Position numbers and translations under genes: made by a program. Below the pieces are notes generated by a model. The model was not told where the DNA came from. It saw nothing but the letters and a program-made list of their open reading frames with translations, and did not search any database. 64,000 bases of DNA from Sphingomonas sp. 28-63-12. Its GTDB lineage: Bacteria; Pseudomonadota; Alphaproteobacteria; Sphingomonadales; Sphingomonadaceae. This document shows, piece by piece, positions 42,059 through 51,620 of this stretch. The DNA is taken from positions 166,781 to 230,780 of the forward strand of contig NCGD01000005.1 of NCBI GenBank assembly GCA_002281535.1. The letters are read 5' to 3'. How positions within the stretch are numbered: the stretch's first letter is position 1; each line of letters opens with the position of its first letter.

Positions 42059-43639
42059 ATGTCGAATGCCCCCCCGCTATTGTCCAATTGGCGAGCCGAT
42101 ATGCCTGCCTCGATCGTCGTTGCACTCATTGCCTTGCCGCTGTGCCTCGGCGTCGCCCTCGCATCGGGCGCTCCCCTGTTTTCCGGGCTGATTGCGGGGA
42201 TCGTCGGCGGCATTCTGGTCGGCTTTGCCTCGCGCTCGCCGCTGTCGGTGAGCGGCCCGGCTGCGGGTTTGACGGTTATCGTATTCGAAGCGATCCAGTC
42301 GCTGCCAAGCTATCAGATATTTCTGTCGGCGGTAGTCATTGCTGGAGTGCTGCAGCTCGCTTTCTCCTTCTCGCGGGCGGGGATACTCAGCGAATTCGTG
42401 CCGTCTTCGGTGATCACCGGGATGTTGGCAGCGATCGGCTTGATCCTGATCTTGAAGCAGATCCCGCATGCGATCGGCTATGATCAGGATTTCGAAGGCA
42501 GTTTCGGGTTCATTACCGCTGATGGCAGCAATACCCTGGCGATGATCCTGACGAGCGTGCGCCAATTGGTCACACCGGGCGCGGCGATCATCGGCATTGT
42601 TTCGCTTGCCTTTCTGTTCTGGTGGGATGCCGCCCGCCCCAAGGACAGGTTCCTCCGATTCCTGCCAGGACCGCTCGTTGTGGTCGTGATCGGAGTCGTC
42701 GGCAACGCGTTGCTTGCTGCCTTCCGCCCCGATTGGGCGCTAGGGCCAAAGCATCTCGTCCAGGTCCCGATTGCCGACGGGTTGAGCGGTTTTGTCGGGC
42801 TCTTTACCTTTCCCGATTTCTCCGGGCTCGGCACCAGCCCGGTCTGGATCACGGCGGTGACAATCGCGATTGTCGCCAGTCTTGAATCGTTGCTCAGCAC
42901 CAAAGCCGTTGATGAGATCGATCCGCGCCGGCGGACCACTGACAAGAACTGGGAATTAATGGCGCAGGGCGGCGGTAACATTGTCTCGGGCCTGATTGGC
43001 GGCCTGCCGGTCACATCGGTGATCGTGCGCTCATCCGCAAATGTTGATGCCGGTGCCCAGAGCAAGCTCTCGAGCATTATGCACGGCTTGTGGCTGCTCG
43101 TCTCGGTCGCGGCGATCCCGGTCGTGCTCAACCTGATCCCGCTCTCGGCACTTGCCGCCGTGCTGATCGCAACGGGCTATAAGCTCACCAAACCCAAGCT
43201 GTTCGTCGAACGTTATCGTCAGGGCATCACGCAATTCGTGCCGTTCGTCGTGACGATTGTGGCGATCCTGTTCACCGATCTGCTGATCGGCATTTTGATC
43301 GGGCTTGTCGTCGGTTTCATCTTCGTCGTCGCGCGCAATTTCCGCACGGCGATCACCTTTGCCGTTGATGGCGAAGATTGCCTGCTGCGCGCGCGTCGCA
43401 ACCTGTATTTCATCCACAAATATGAACTGCAGAATGTGCTCAACCAGGTGCCCGACAATGCCGATCTGCTGATCGATCTGTCGTCGACCAACTATGTCGA
43501 TCTCGACAATGTCGACATCATCAATGCCTTCATCAAGGGCGCGCCGTACCGCAACATCAAGGTCAGTGTTCGTGGCGATATCGCCGAACGGACTGCGCCA
43601 ATGATCAATGCGCCGGCTTATGGGGTTCGTTTTGCATGA
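42059..43639 (+). CDS. SulP family inorganic anion transporter
   Basis: The 526-residue protein has about eleven membrane helices with the SulP signature SPLSVSGPAAGLTVIVF near residue 60, and a C-terminal STAS-like domain (ADLLIDLSSTNYVDLDNVDI). Because a beta carbonic anhydrase gene overlaps it by ATGA, bicarbonate is the likeliest substrate, as in other SulP-carbonic anhydrase pairs. GGAGT precedes the ATG at 42059. Confidence 0.92.
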   Translation: MSNAPPLLSNWRADMPASIVVALIALPLCLGVALASGAPLFSGLIAGIVGGILVGFASRSPLSVSGPAAGLTVIVFEAIQSLPSYQIFLSAVVIAGVLQLAFSFSRAGILSEFVPSSVITGMLAAIGLILILKQIPHAIGYDQDFEGSFGFITADGSNTLAMILTSVRQLVTPGAAIIGIVSLAFLFWWDAARPKDRFLRFLPGPLVVVVIGVVGNALLAAFRPDWALGPKHLVQVPIADGLSGFVGLFTFPDFSGLGTSPVWITAVTIAIVASLESLLSTKAVDEIDPRRRTTDKNWELMAQGGGNIVSGLIGGLPVTSVIVRSSANVDAGAQSKLSSIMHGLWLLVSVAAIPVVLNLIPLSALAAVLIATGYKLTKPKLFVERYRQGITQFVPFVVTIVAILFTDLLIGILIGLVVGFIFVVARNFRTAITFAVDGEDCLLRARRNLYFIHKYELQNVLNQVPDNADLLIDLSSTNYVDLDNVDIINAFIKGAPYRNIKVSVRGDIAERTAPMINAPAYGVRFA

Positions 43640-44295
43640 AACACTACAAGCAATTGCTGCTCGCCAATAAGGCTTGGGCGAACGAGCTGACCGACGAGAA
43701 TCCGGAATTCTTCACGCGCCAAATCGCGGGCCAGCGCCCCGATTTCCTGTGGATCGGCTGCTCGGACAGCCGGGTCAGCCCCGAACAGATGACGATGACG
43801 CCCCCGGGCGGCATGTTCATCCACCGCAATGTCGCCAATCTGGTCAATAGCGACGATCTGAACCTGATGTCGGTGCTGCAATATGCGACAGAGGTTCTGA
43901 AGGTCCGGCATATCATCGTCTGCGGCCATTATGGCTGCGGTGGCCTGCAGGCCGCGCTGGCCGGCCACAATCATGGTCCAGTCAAAGCATGGCTGCAAAA
44001 TGCAGACGCAGTGCTCGAGGCGCATCAGGAAGAGGTGCTCGGTCAGCCGAGCGTTGAGGAGCAGGTCAATCGATTGGTGGAAGTCAATGTCCGCGATCAG
44101 CTTGTCCAGCTGGCGCGCACCGATCTGATCCAGGCCGCTTGGGCGCGCGGGCAGGAGATATTCCTGCACGGCTGGGTCTATGACATCCGCGACGGCCACA
44201 TCAAACCGCTGATGGAGATCGAGGCCGGGATGCCGCTCGACGATGTCGGGCAACCCGATAAAGTGCTGCACGCCTCGATCGGGGGCACCGCCTGA
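43636..44295 (+). CDS. Beta-class carbonic anhydrase
   Basis: The enzyme interconverts CO2 and bicarbonate. Zinc ligands Cys42, His98 and Cys101 (CSDSR and CGHYGCGGLQ) and the Asp44-Arg46 dyad are present in the 219-residue protein, which is normal length. It is translationally coupled to the SulP gene, suggesting bicarbonate uptake or pH control. Confidence 0.96.
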   Translation: MKHYKQLLLANKAWANELTDENPEFFTRQIAGQRPDFLWIGCSDSRVSPEQMTMTPPGGMFIHRNVANLVNSDDLNLMSVLQYATEVLKVRHIIVCGHYGCGGLQAALAGHNHGPVKAWLQNADAVLEAHQEEVLGQPSVEEQVNRLVEVNVRDQLVQLARTDLIQAAWARGQEIFLHGWVYDIRDGHIKPLMEIEAGMPLDDVGQPDKVLHASIGGTA

Positions 44296-44308
44296 AGGGC
44301 CGTCCCTT

Positions 44309-44336
44309 GCCGTCCCTGGCCGTCGCCAGGGACGGC
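44309..44336. terminator. Strong hairpin between carbonic anhydrase and rnpB
   Basis: GCCGTCCCTGGC pairs perfectly with GCCAGGGACGGC around a 4-base loop. It lies between the converging carbonic anhydrase and rnpB genes and could terminate both, though no T-run is visible. Confidence 0.6.
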
Positions 44337-44351
44337 CGGCGTGCAGTGAAA

Positions 44352-44756
<405 letters not shown>

Positions 44757-44763
44757 TACCGCC

Positions 44764-45462
44764 TTAGTCGTCCCCTTGCGGCTTTGGCAACAGCAGCGCG
44801 AGCAGGATCATGCGGCATTCGGCATCAACCTCGCCATCGATCATCTCCGGGCGAAACCGGCGCTGGAATGCCATGATCGCTGCCATCGGATCGGTCACGT
44901 CATAGCCGAACCGCTCCAGCGCCAGTAAAAACCCGGCCTGGGTCCAGCATGGGTCCATCAAATTCTTGGTTGGGCGCGGGAGCGCGAGTCGTAGCCGGGC
45001 GAGCTTGCTCCAGGGGAATAACTCACCGGGATCGCGCTTGCGCGCTGGCGCAATATCGGAATGGCCGACAATATTGCCGCGGGTGATCTGGTACCGGTCC
45101 TTGATCTGCATCACCAATTGAATAACCGAGGCGATCTGCTCTTCGGGAAAGGGGCGATAACCGAATTCATGCCCCGGATTGACGATCTCGATGCCAACCG
45201 ACGCGCTGTTAACGTCCGTCGCAATGTCTCGCCATTTGGCTGCACCGGCGTGCCACGCGCGCATTTCCTCGGGCACAAGGCGCAACACGGTGCCGTCTTC
45301 GGCCACGACATAATGGGCTGACACGCGGCTCGCAGCATCGGGATCACGCAGCCGGGCGATCGCCGATTCCGCGTCTTGCATCCCGGTATAGTGCAGAACG
45401 ATCATCGATATCGGGCGGGCGCGTTCGTCAAAATTGGGCGATGGGGCGTCGATAATCTTCAC
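44764..45462 (-). CDS. N-acetylmuramoyl-L-alanine amidase (AmpD-like)
   Basis: The 232-residue protein has the amidase-2 fold with the zinc ligands in IVLHYTGMQ, HAGAAKWRD region and GHSDIAPARKRDPGELFPW. Such proteins recycle muropeptides and, in the AmpD branch, affect beta-lactamase induction. No export signal was seen. I chose the GTG at 45462 because it overlaps the transporter stop by GTGA; the longer open frame lies within that gene. Confidence 0.9.
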   Translation of the reverse strand: MKIIDAPSPNFDERARPISMIVLHYTGMQDAESAIARLRDPDAASRVSAHYVVAEDGTVLRLVPEEMRAWHAGAAKWRDIATDVNSASVGIEIVNPGHEFGYRPFPEEQIASVIQLVMQIKDRYQITRGNIVGHSDIAPARKRDPGELFPWSKLARLRLALPRPTKNLMDPCWTQAGFLLALERFGYDVTDPMAAIMAFQRRFRPEMIDGEVDAECRMILLALLLPKPQGDD

Positions 45463-46355
45463 TTTGACGCGGCCTGTGCGGTCCGGACCGTCACGATCGC
45501 TACTCCCAGCATGGCCATTGCGCCTCCGACAAGCATGATCGCCGTCACCGGCGTGTTGAAATACCAAGATGCGGTAAAGACCGAAATCACCGGCGCCGCA
45601 AGCGTCAGCGGCGTAACGACACCCACCGAATGCCGCTGCAGGAGCCACGACATCGCCCCCTGTCCCAGCACCGTCGATCCGATCGCCGAAAATGCCACCA
45701 GCGCCAGCGTGTGCAGCGGTAGTACAGGTAACGCCGCCATGGCCGCGGGCTCACGCCACCAGGCAGTGAGGCCAAGGATCGCCGTGCCCCACAAGCCAAT
45801 CCAGGCATAGATCGTCAGCACCCGTACCCCAATCAGCAGGCGCTGTATCACCGAACAGATCGCCCAGATGAAGCTGGCCAGCGCGGTCAGTGCCAGGCCC
45901 AGCCCCTCGCCGGTCGCCGCCGGATCGAACACCAAAATCACTACCCCGGCCAGCGACAGCGCGATGCCGGTGATCCGTGGCGCATGGATCCGTTCGCGGA
46001 ACACGATGATAGTCAGCAACAGCGAAAAGGGTACGCCCAGCTGCCCAGCGATGGCCAGGGCACCGACATTGTTGGCAACGGAGAGCGACAGGTTGGTCGC
46101 GATGTAGAATGCCCCGCCGGACAAAAGCCCCAGCGCCGTCAGCGCGCGCATCTTGCCCGGTACGATCCGAAGCGCCGATGCACAGACGAGCAGTACGATC
46201 GCCTGGCGAAGAAAAGCAGCGGTGAGCGGAGAAATCGCGTCGACCGAGATCTTCACGACGATAAGGTTGAGGCCCCACAAGATGTTCATCGCGACGACGA
46301 CGACTAGATCGCGCGCACCAAAAGCGTGTTTTTTGACGGAATCGGCGGGTTCCAT
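45459..46355 (-). CDS. EamA/DMT family membrane transporter
   Basis: About ten membrane helices arranged as two EamA repeats: VVVVAMNILWGLNLIVVK in the first half and WAICSVIQRLLIG then IGSTVLGQGAMSWLLQR in the second. Substrate unknown. The ATG at 46355 gives 298 residues, typical of the family; upstream residues of the longer frame are not hydrophobic or conserved. It lies just before the ampD-like gene with a 4-base overlap. Confidence 0.87.
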   Translation of the reverse strand: MEPADSVKKHAFGARDLVVVVAMNILWGLNLIVVKISVDAISPLTAAFLRQAIVLLVCASALRIVPGKMRALTALGLLSGGAFYIATNLSLSVANNVGALAIAGQLGVPFSLLLTIIVFRERIHAPRITGIALSLAGVVILVFDPAATGEGLGLALTALASFIWAICSVIQRLLIGVRVLTIYAWIGLWGTAILGLTAWWREPAAMAALPVLPLHTLALVAFSAIGSTVLGQGAMSWLLQRHSVGVVTPLTLAAPVISVFTASWYFNTPVTAIMLVGGAMAMLGVAIVTVRTAQAASK

Positions 46356-46401
46356 CAGCGCCGCTTGGCGTGGTCGTCGCGCAATGTAAACGCTTTGGTG
46401 C

Positions 46402-47262
46402 TCAGGCCGCGACCGACCCGAGCTGGACCGCCGGCGTTGCGATGCGCTCGTAAAGCCCGCGAAACTGTGGGCTGGGCACGAAGGCGCCGGTCTGGCCAAT
46501 TACCGTCTCGCCAGCGCCAAGCACGAGCAGCCCGCCCGGCCGGACGACTTGGGCCAACAGATCGAACACGCGCTTGCGCAGCGTCGGTGATAGATAGAGC
46601 AGCACGTTTCGGCACAGAACGATATCAAATCTGCCGATCGGGGCTGGGTCACCGACCAGATTGTGGCGCCGGAAATTGATCTTTCGAACCAGTTCCGGAT
46701 GGGCGACCCAGTCGGAATCGGCTGCCTCAAACCATTTAATCATCTGGCGGACCGGCAATCCCCGCTGGATCTCAAATTGCGAGTAGCGCGCCGCGCGGGC
46801 ACGCGAAATCGCTGCTTCTGAGACGTCGGTTGCCAGGATTTCCGGTTCGGCCTTGCCCGTTTGCGCCAGACGATCGGCGAACAGCATCGCCAGCGACAAG
46901 GGTTCCTGCCCGGTCGAACAGGCAGCCGACCAAATCCGCAGCCGGCGTTGACCTTCTTCCTGCCGTTGATCGATCGCCTCGACGACCATGTCGAGAACCC
47001 CTGAATCGCGGAAGAAGGAGCTTTCCTGGTTGAGCAGGGCATCGACGATCTGATCGGCGACGATGCCGGTTTGATCGGCAAGCAATTCGGCGACAAGCTG
47101 ATCAAGGGTTTCGAGGCCGCGGACGCGGAGAACCGGTTTCAGCGCTGTTTCGATCCGCCAGGTGCGATTGGCGGCAATCTGCTGGCCAGTACGCGCTTCA
47201 AGCAAGGCGGCGACAACCGTCATTGATCCGGTCTGGGCTATGGGTTGCCGGTTGATAATCAT
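46402..47262 (-). CDS. cheR: Chemotaxis protein methyltransferase CheR
   Basis: CheR methylates glutamates of chemoreceptors using SAM. The 286-residue protein has the N-terminal helical domain and the SAM site IWSAACSTGQEPLSLAM, ILATDVSEAAISRAR and FDIVLCRNVLLYL. Its ATG overlaps the cheB stop (ATGA). It is the last gene of the che operon; no methyl-accepting receptor gene is in the window. Confidence 0.94.
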   Translation of the reverse strand: MIINRQPIAQTGSMTVVAALLEARTGQQIAANRTWRIETALKPVLRVRGLETLDQLVAELLADQTGIVADQIVDALLNQESSFFRDSGVLDMVVEAIDQRQEEGQRRLRIWSAACSTGQEPLSLAMLFADRLAQTGKAEPEILATDVSEAAISRARAARYSQFEIQRGLPVRQMIKWFEAADSDWVAHPELVRKINFRRHNLVGDPAPIGRFDIVLCRNVLLYLSPTLRKRVFDLLAQVVRPGGLLVLGAGETVIGQTGAFVPSPQFRGLYERIATPAVQLGSVAA

Positions 47263-48332
47263 CGTGGCGGTCTGCGTTGTTCGGTGATCAATCGGCCAAT
47301 CTCCTGTGGTGCCAGAACGGCATCGGCGTGCCCGGCATTGGCAACCGTGCCGGGCATACCCCAGACGACCGAACTCGCCTGATCCTGGACGATAACTGAG
47401 CCGCCGGCGGTATGGATGGCGCGTGCTCCCTCGGCGCCATCGCGCCCCATGCCGCTCAAAACGATTCCGAGCGCCCTTGCGCCATAGATTTTGGCGACGG
47501 TTTCAAACATGGGGTCGACCGACGGCATGCAGCCGCTGGCCGAACGCTCGGTTGACAGCCGCAACGCGACCCCGTCACCGAAGCTGACGCAGCGCAAATG
47601 CGCCTCGCCGGGGGCAATAATGATCCGGCCCGGCTGAATCCGCATATGATCGGTGGCGACAACGCAAGGCCGGCTCGCCAGCACCGCAATTTGTGCGGCA
47701 AAATAGGGCATGAACGATGGCGGTAAATGCTGGGTGATCAAGATCGGCAACTGGCATGACGCAGGGATGGCGCGCAGCATCAGGCTCAACGCATGGATTC
47801 CGCCGGTTGAGGCACCAATTGCGACTATATCGTAATCGTCGGCCAGCGCGACGGGGGGCAGCGGTGCGGCTCTGACGGGAATAACTCGGTCACCCCCTTC
47901 CAGCAACCGCCGCAATTTTTCCTCCAGAATATCGCCGAATTTACCAACCAAATTACCGATTCCCGGCTTGACCAGCGTATCGGCTGCGCCGAGCGTCAGG
48001 GCCTGGATCGAAGCGGCAGCGCCTTCGGCACAGGACGACGAAACGATCAGCACATGCGCTTTCTGTCCGGCCGCAATGATATCGGGCAATGCTGTCAGGC
48101 CGTCGACGCCGGGCATTTCGATATCCAGCAGGATGATGTCGACCCGATTTTTCCGCAAAAATGCCAGGGCAGCCTGCGCGTCGGAAACCGCACCGGCAAC
48201 CATGAAGCGATCGCTGGCGTCGATCATCCGCCCGATCACGGCGCGCGCCACCACTGAATCGTCAACGATCAGGATGCGGGCCAGCGTATCGGTGGGCGGT
48301 GACGCGGTGATGGCAAGGGTGTTGATGGGCAC
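47259..48332 (-). CDS. cheB: Chemotaxis response regulator methylesterase CheB
   Basis: CheB removes receptor methyl esters and is activated by CheA. It has a receiver domain (RILIVDDSVVAR, phospho-acceptor Asp70 in LLDIEMPGVDG), a linker and the catalytic domain with Ser in GASTGG, His in QHLPPSF and Asp in SGMGRDGAEG. Length 357 is standard. Confidence 0.96.
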   Translation of the reverse strand: MPINTLAITASPPTDTLARILIVDDSVVARAVIGRMIDASDRFMVAGAVSDAQAALAFLRKNRVDIILLDIEMPGVDGLTALPDIIAAGQKAHVLIVSSSCAEGAAASIQALTLGAADTLVKPGIGNLVGKFGDILEEKLRRLLEGGDRVIPVRAAPLPPVALADDYDIVAIGASTGGIHALSLMLRAIPASCQLPILITQHLPPSFMPYFAAQIAVLASRPCVVATDHMRIQPGRIIIAPGEAHLRCVSFGDGVALRLSTERSASGCMPSVDPMFETVAKIYGARALGIVLSGMGRDGAEGARAIHTAGGSVIVQDQASSVVWGMPGTVANAGHADAVLAPQEIGRLITEQRRPPR

Positions 48333-48346
48333 CGGATCGGCTCGGA

Positions 48347-48712
48347 TCAGGCCACACCGACGATTTGCAATTTGCTTTCCAGCGTTTCGCGATCAAACGG
48401 CTTCATAACATATTCGTCAGCACCGGCTTCGATTGCCGCCCGGATATAAGCCATGCCGTTTTCCGTGGTGCAGAACACGACTTTGGGCCGGTGCGTCACT
48501 GCGCTTTCACGCAGTGCGCGCAGGAAATCCATCCCGCTCATCACCGGCATGTTCCAATCGAGCAGGATCACATCTGGGGCGGATTTGAGGCAACTGTCGA
48601 GCGCCTCCCGGCCATCGCCAGCTTCAGAAACCTCGAAATTCAACGTTTCAAGGATATGGCGGGCGACCTTGCGGATCACCTTTGAATCATCGACCACCAG
48701 GCACGTCTTCAT
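48347..48712 (-). CDS. cheY: Single-domain response regulator CheY
   Basis: The 121-residue receiver has LVVDDSK, phospho-acceptor Asp52 (LLDWNMPVMSG), Thr/Ser in FCTTEN and Lys in YVMKPFD. Start 48712 (MKTCLVVDD) is favoured because GGGG lies 8 bases upstream; the ATG at 48718 is closer to it. Genes for the motor proteins are not in this window. Confidence 0.94.
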   Translation of the reverse strand: MKTCLVVDDSKVIRKVARHILETLNFEVSEAGDGREALDSCLKSAPDVILLDWNMPVMSGMDFLRALRESAVTHRPKVVFCTTENGMAYIRAAIEAGADEYVMKPFDRETLESKLQIVGVA

Positions 48713-48785
48713 TTCCATTACCCCGTTGAACGCCGTCGAGTGTTTTGTGCACGAAAAGCGTAAGTGTAGCGTTAAGCGATGCGGC

Positions 48786-49214
48786 TCAGGCCGCGATGGC
48801 GATCCCCGGAATAAGAGATCGCAAATTGATGACCAGCAGCGGATCGCCATGTCGGTCGACGATGCCGCAGCCGGCCTTTGCCCAGCCGCCATCGACAAGG
48901 ATGCCGCCAGACAGCGGCGTCATCGAAAACGGCGCAACATCCTCCAGCGCATCGACCAGCACCGCATAATGATGCCCGTCGATCAGCGTGATCACCGCAC
49001 GCGTCGGTGCAATATCGGCGGGCGGCAGGCCAAGCGCCGCGCGGGTGTCGATCACCATCACAACCCGGCTGCGCAGCGCTGCAAGCCCGCGTACTTCGGG
49101 GACGGCCCGTGGGATTGGGGTGATATCACCGATATCCACCACCGAATCGACCTGATCGGAATCGATCGCGACCGTCCGGCCGGCGATTCGTGCAATAAGG
49201 AACAGACTGGCCAT
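48786..49214 (-). CDS. cheW: Chemotaxis coupling protein CheW
   Basis: CheW links receptors to CheA. The 142-residue protein is one CheW domain: FLIARIAGRTVAIDSDQV, then RGLAALRSRVVMVIDTRAALGL and HYAVLVDALEDV. The ATG at 49214 overlaps the cheA stop (TGATG). Confidence 0.93.
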   Translation of the reverse strand: MASLFLIARIAGRTVAIDSDQVDSVVDIGDITPIPRAVPEVRGLAALRSRVVMVIDTRAALGLPPADIAPTRAVITLIDGHHYAVLVDALEDVAPFSMTPLSGGILVDGGWAKAGCGIVDRHGDPLLVINLRSLIPGIAIAA

Positions 49215-51556
49215 CACAGGCCCCTCCCGCCGGATTGGCGTCTGGCGAGTGCAGCCAGCAATCCATCGCGATCATACCGATAGATGCTTTCCTCGCCGCC
49301 GCTGGGGGGCTTGGGATCGGCACGGAGCCGGACGATCGGTGCACTGCCATGCGCGATGGCGGTGTCATTTTCCATCGCCAGCGTCACCGCGGCAGATTCG
49401 CCGGGCTTAACCTTCGTGACAACCTTATAACCCGCCGTCTCCAACACTGGTCGCAAAAACTGTTCCATCCACGGCGCTTCGTCGCCGGCTAACAAGCAAA
49501 CGGGCTGGCTCTCGGTGGCGGCGGCCTGATCGGCATGGGTGGCGAACAGCCAGTGAATGTCGAGCATTTCGATCTGCTCGCCCTCGATCGCCACCACGCC
49601 GGCAATCGGCCCGGCGACCCGGGCGGGCATCATCGCTTCGGTGAGCGATACGATATCGAGCGCCTCGGCGATCGCATAACCGATTTCGGTCCGGCCATCG
49701 GCCATTCGCAGCACGGCAATTTCGTTACGTGAGGCGATCAGCGCATCGGCATTACCGATCCAGGCCAGCGGCACGATATTATTGTCGATCGACAACCGAA
49801 GCTGGCCGGCTGACCGACGAACCGCCTGACTGCTTGCCAGTTCAACGCGTTCGATGATGTCGAGTGGAACGGCGCGCCGTGCCCCATCGAGATCGAGGAA
49901 CAGGAGTACCGAGAGCTGCGGGACCGCGAGGTCGTCATTGTCTAGGTCGTCACCCCCGGCGATGACTTCGCGGCTAAAATGAAGGCCGGCATCGGCCGCG
50001 ATCCCGGCGCAATCGAGCAACAGCATCGGCCGACCGCTGTCCGGAAGGGTCTGGCCGGCATAAAGACCCGTCGTCATTACGGTCGGCGGTGCCGGCTTGA
50101 TCACCAGTTCCTCGGTATCGAGCACTTCGTCCACCGCCAGCGCAAAACTACCCCCGGCAACGCTCACGATCGCGAGCATTTTGATCGCTTCAATCTGATG
50201 GCGGAGCCCCAAAACCTTGCACAATGGCACCAGCGGGAGGCGACGATCCCTGACAGTTGCCACAGGCGTGTCGCCCAGCATGTCGACGCGTACGGTATCG
50301 CCACGTACCGTCACGATCTCCTCGATCGACTGACGCGAGACGGCGAAGCGTTGCCCCGCTGCACCGACCACGATGGTCGAGATGATCGACAGGGTCAGCG
50401 GGACATGGATGGCGATGCACAGGCCCCGTCCGGGCAGGTTGGTCAATTCAACGCGGCCGCCAATCTGCTCGATATTCGCGCGCACCACGTCCATGCCGAC
50501 GCCGCGACCCGAAATGGCCGTCACTTCATTCTTGCTCGACAAGCCGGGGGCGAAGACCAGATCGAGCTTCGCGCGTTCCGGCATCGCCCGTAGTTCGGCT
50601 TCGCTCCGTTCGCCACTCGCTGCCATCTTCACGATCAACCGCTCGACATCGATGCCGCGCCCGTCGTCGACGACCTCGATAATGATCTGGTTGCCGGACT
50701 GACGCGCGGACACGGTCAGCCGACCGCTCGGCCGTTTGCCCGCCGCCGACCGCTCGGCGGCCGATTCGATGCCATGGTCGATGGCATTGCGGATGATGTG
50801 GACGAGCGGATCGCGCATCATCTCGATCATTTCACGATCGAGCTCCACGTCCGAGCCATCGATCTGCAGCATCACGTTTTTGCCGAGTTCGGCAGAAGTA
50901 TCGCGTACCATGCGCGGCAGCGCCGAAAACAGCGCATCGATCTTCTGCATCCGCGTCCGGGTGACGGTATCGCGCATTTCGGAGACGGTATGCGACAGGC
51001 GGTCAAGCGCGGCTTCGATCGCCGGATCGACAGATTCATCGCGCAGTCGTCGCGCCAGTTCGTTGCGCGCCAGCACCATGTCGGACATACCGCTCATCAT
51101 CATGTCGAGCAGGTCGACGCTCAAGCGCACGCTGCGCGTCGGCGCGCGCTGGATGATGTTCACCGGGGCCTGCGTTGCCGCGACCTCCGCTCCCTTATCG
51201 AGAGCGGCGATCAGCAGATCTTCGCCCGAATCGTCGAGTGAAGCACCAACATCGATTGCCTCGATGATTTCACCGATCCGATCGACAATCGCGAGGACGG
51301 CATTGACCAGCGCGGTGTCGGGCACACGCTCGCCGGAGCGGACGGCTGACAGCACGTCTTCGGCCGCATGGCTCAGCCGGCTGAGCCGGGGCAAATCAAG
51401 AAAGCCGCAACTGCCTTTGACGGTGTGGACGAACCGGAAAATCGCATCGAGGCGGGCGCGATCGGATGGATCGGCTTCCCACATCACGATTTCCCCCGCG
51501 AGCGCCTCTAGCGTTTCGCGAGTTTCGGCGATGAATTCTTGCAACAGATCGTCCAT
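49214..51556 (-). CDS. cheA: Chemotaxis histidine kinase CheA with an extended C-terminus
   Basis: The 780-residue protein has an HPt domain with His44 (FRFVHTVKGSCGF), a dimerisation region, a HATPase domain (IIRNAIDHGIES, VVDDGRGID, GRGVGMDVV), a CheW-like domain, then a second CheW-like stretch (LFLDLDGARRAVPLDIIERV) and a C-terminal part, PVCLLAGDEAPWMEQFLRPV, resembling a receiver domain but without a clear Asp phospho-acceptor. It lacks a recognisable P2 domain. It follows chpT by about 60 bases and is coupled to cheW. Confidence 0.92.
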   Translation of the reverse strand: MDDLLQEFIAETRETLEALAGEIVMWEADPSDRARLDAIFRFVHTVKGSCGFLDLPRLSRLSHAAEDVLSAVRSGERVPDTALVNAVLAIVDRIGEIIEAIDVGASLDDSGEDLLIAALDKGAEVAATQAPVNIIQRAPTRSVRLSVDLLDMMMSGMSDMVLARNELARRLRDESVDPAIEAALDRLSHTVSEMRDTVTRTRMQKIDALFSALPRMVRDTSAELGKNVMLQIDGSDVELDREMIEMMRDPLVHIIRNAIDHGIESAAERSAAGKRPSGRLTVSARQSGNQIIIEVVDDGRGIDVERLIVKMAASGERSEAELRAMPERAKLDLVFAPGLSSKNEVTAISGRGVGMDVVRANIEQIGGRVELTNLPGRGLCIAIHVPLTLSIISTIVVGAAGQRFAVSRQSIEEIVTVRGDTVRVDMLGDTPVATVRDRRLPLVPLCKVLGLRHQIEAIKMLAIVSVAGGSFALAVDEVLDTEELVIKPAPPTVMTTGLYAGQTLPDSGRPMLLLDCAGIAADAGLHFSREVIAGGDDLDNDDLAVPQLSVLLFLDLDGARRAVPLDIIERVELASSQAVRRSAGQLRLSIDNNIVPLAWIGNADALIASRNEIAVLRMADGRTEIGYAIAEALDIVSLTEAMMPARVAGPIAGVVAIEGEQIEMLDIHWLFATHADQAAATESQPVCLLAGDEAPWMEQFLRPVLETAGYKVVTKVKPGESAAVTLAMENDTAIAHGSAPIVRLRADPKPPSGGEESIYRYDRDGLLAALARRQSGGRGL

Positions 51557-51605
51557 GGGCCCCCGATATGCCTGTTCAGGCCGGGTAACTCATGACGGAA
51601 AGCAG

Positions 51606-51620
51606 TTAAATTGCGGTTTA
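51606..51620. promoter_or_regulatory. CtrA-like box at the chpT-cheA junction
   Basis: TTAA, seven bases, TTTA: one mismatch to TTAA-N7-TTAA. It overlaps the chpT stop codon, 50-64 bases before cheA. As ChpT phosphorylates CtrA in Caulobacter, such a site would make a feedback loop, but one imperfect motif is weak evidence. Confidence 0.25.
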
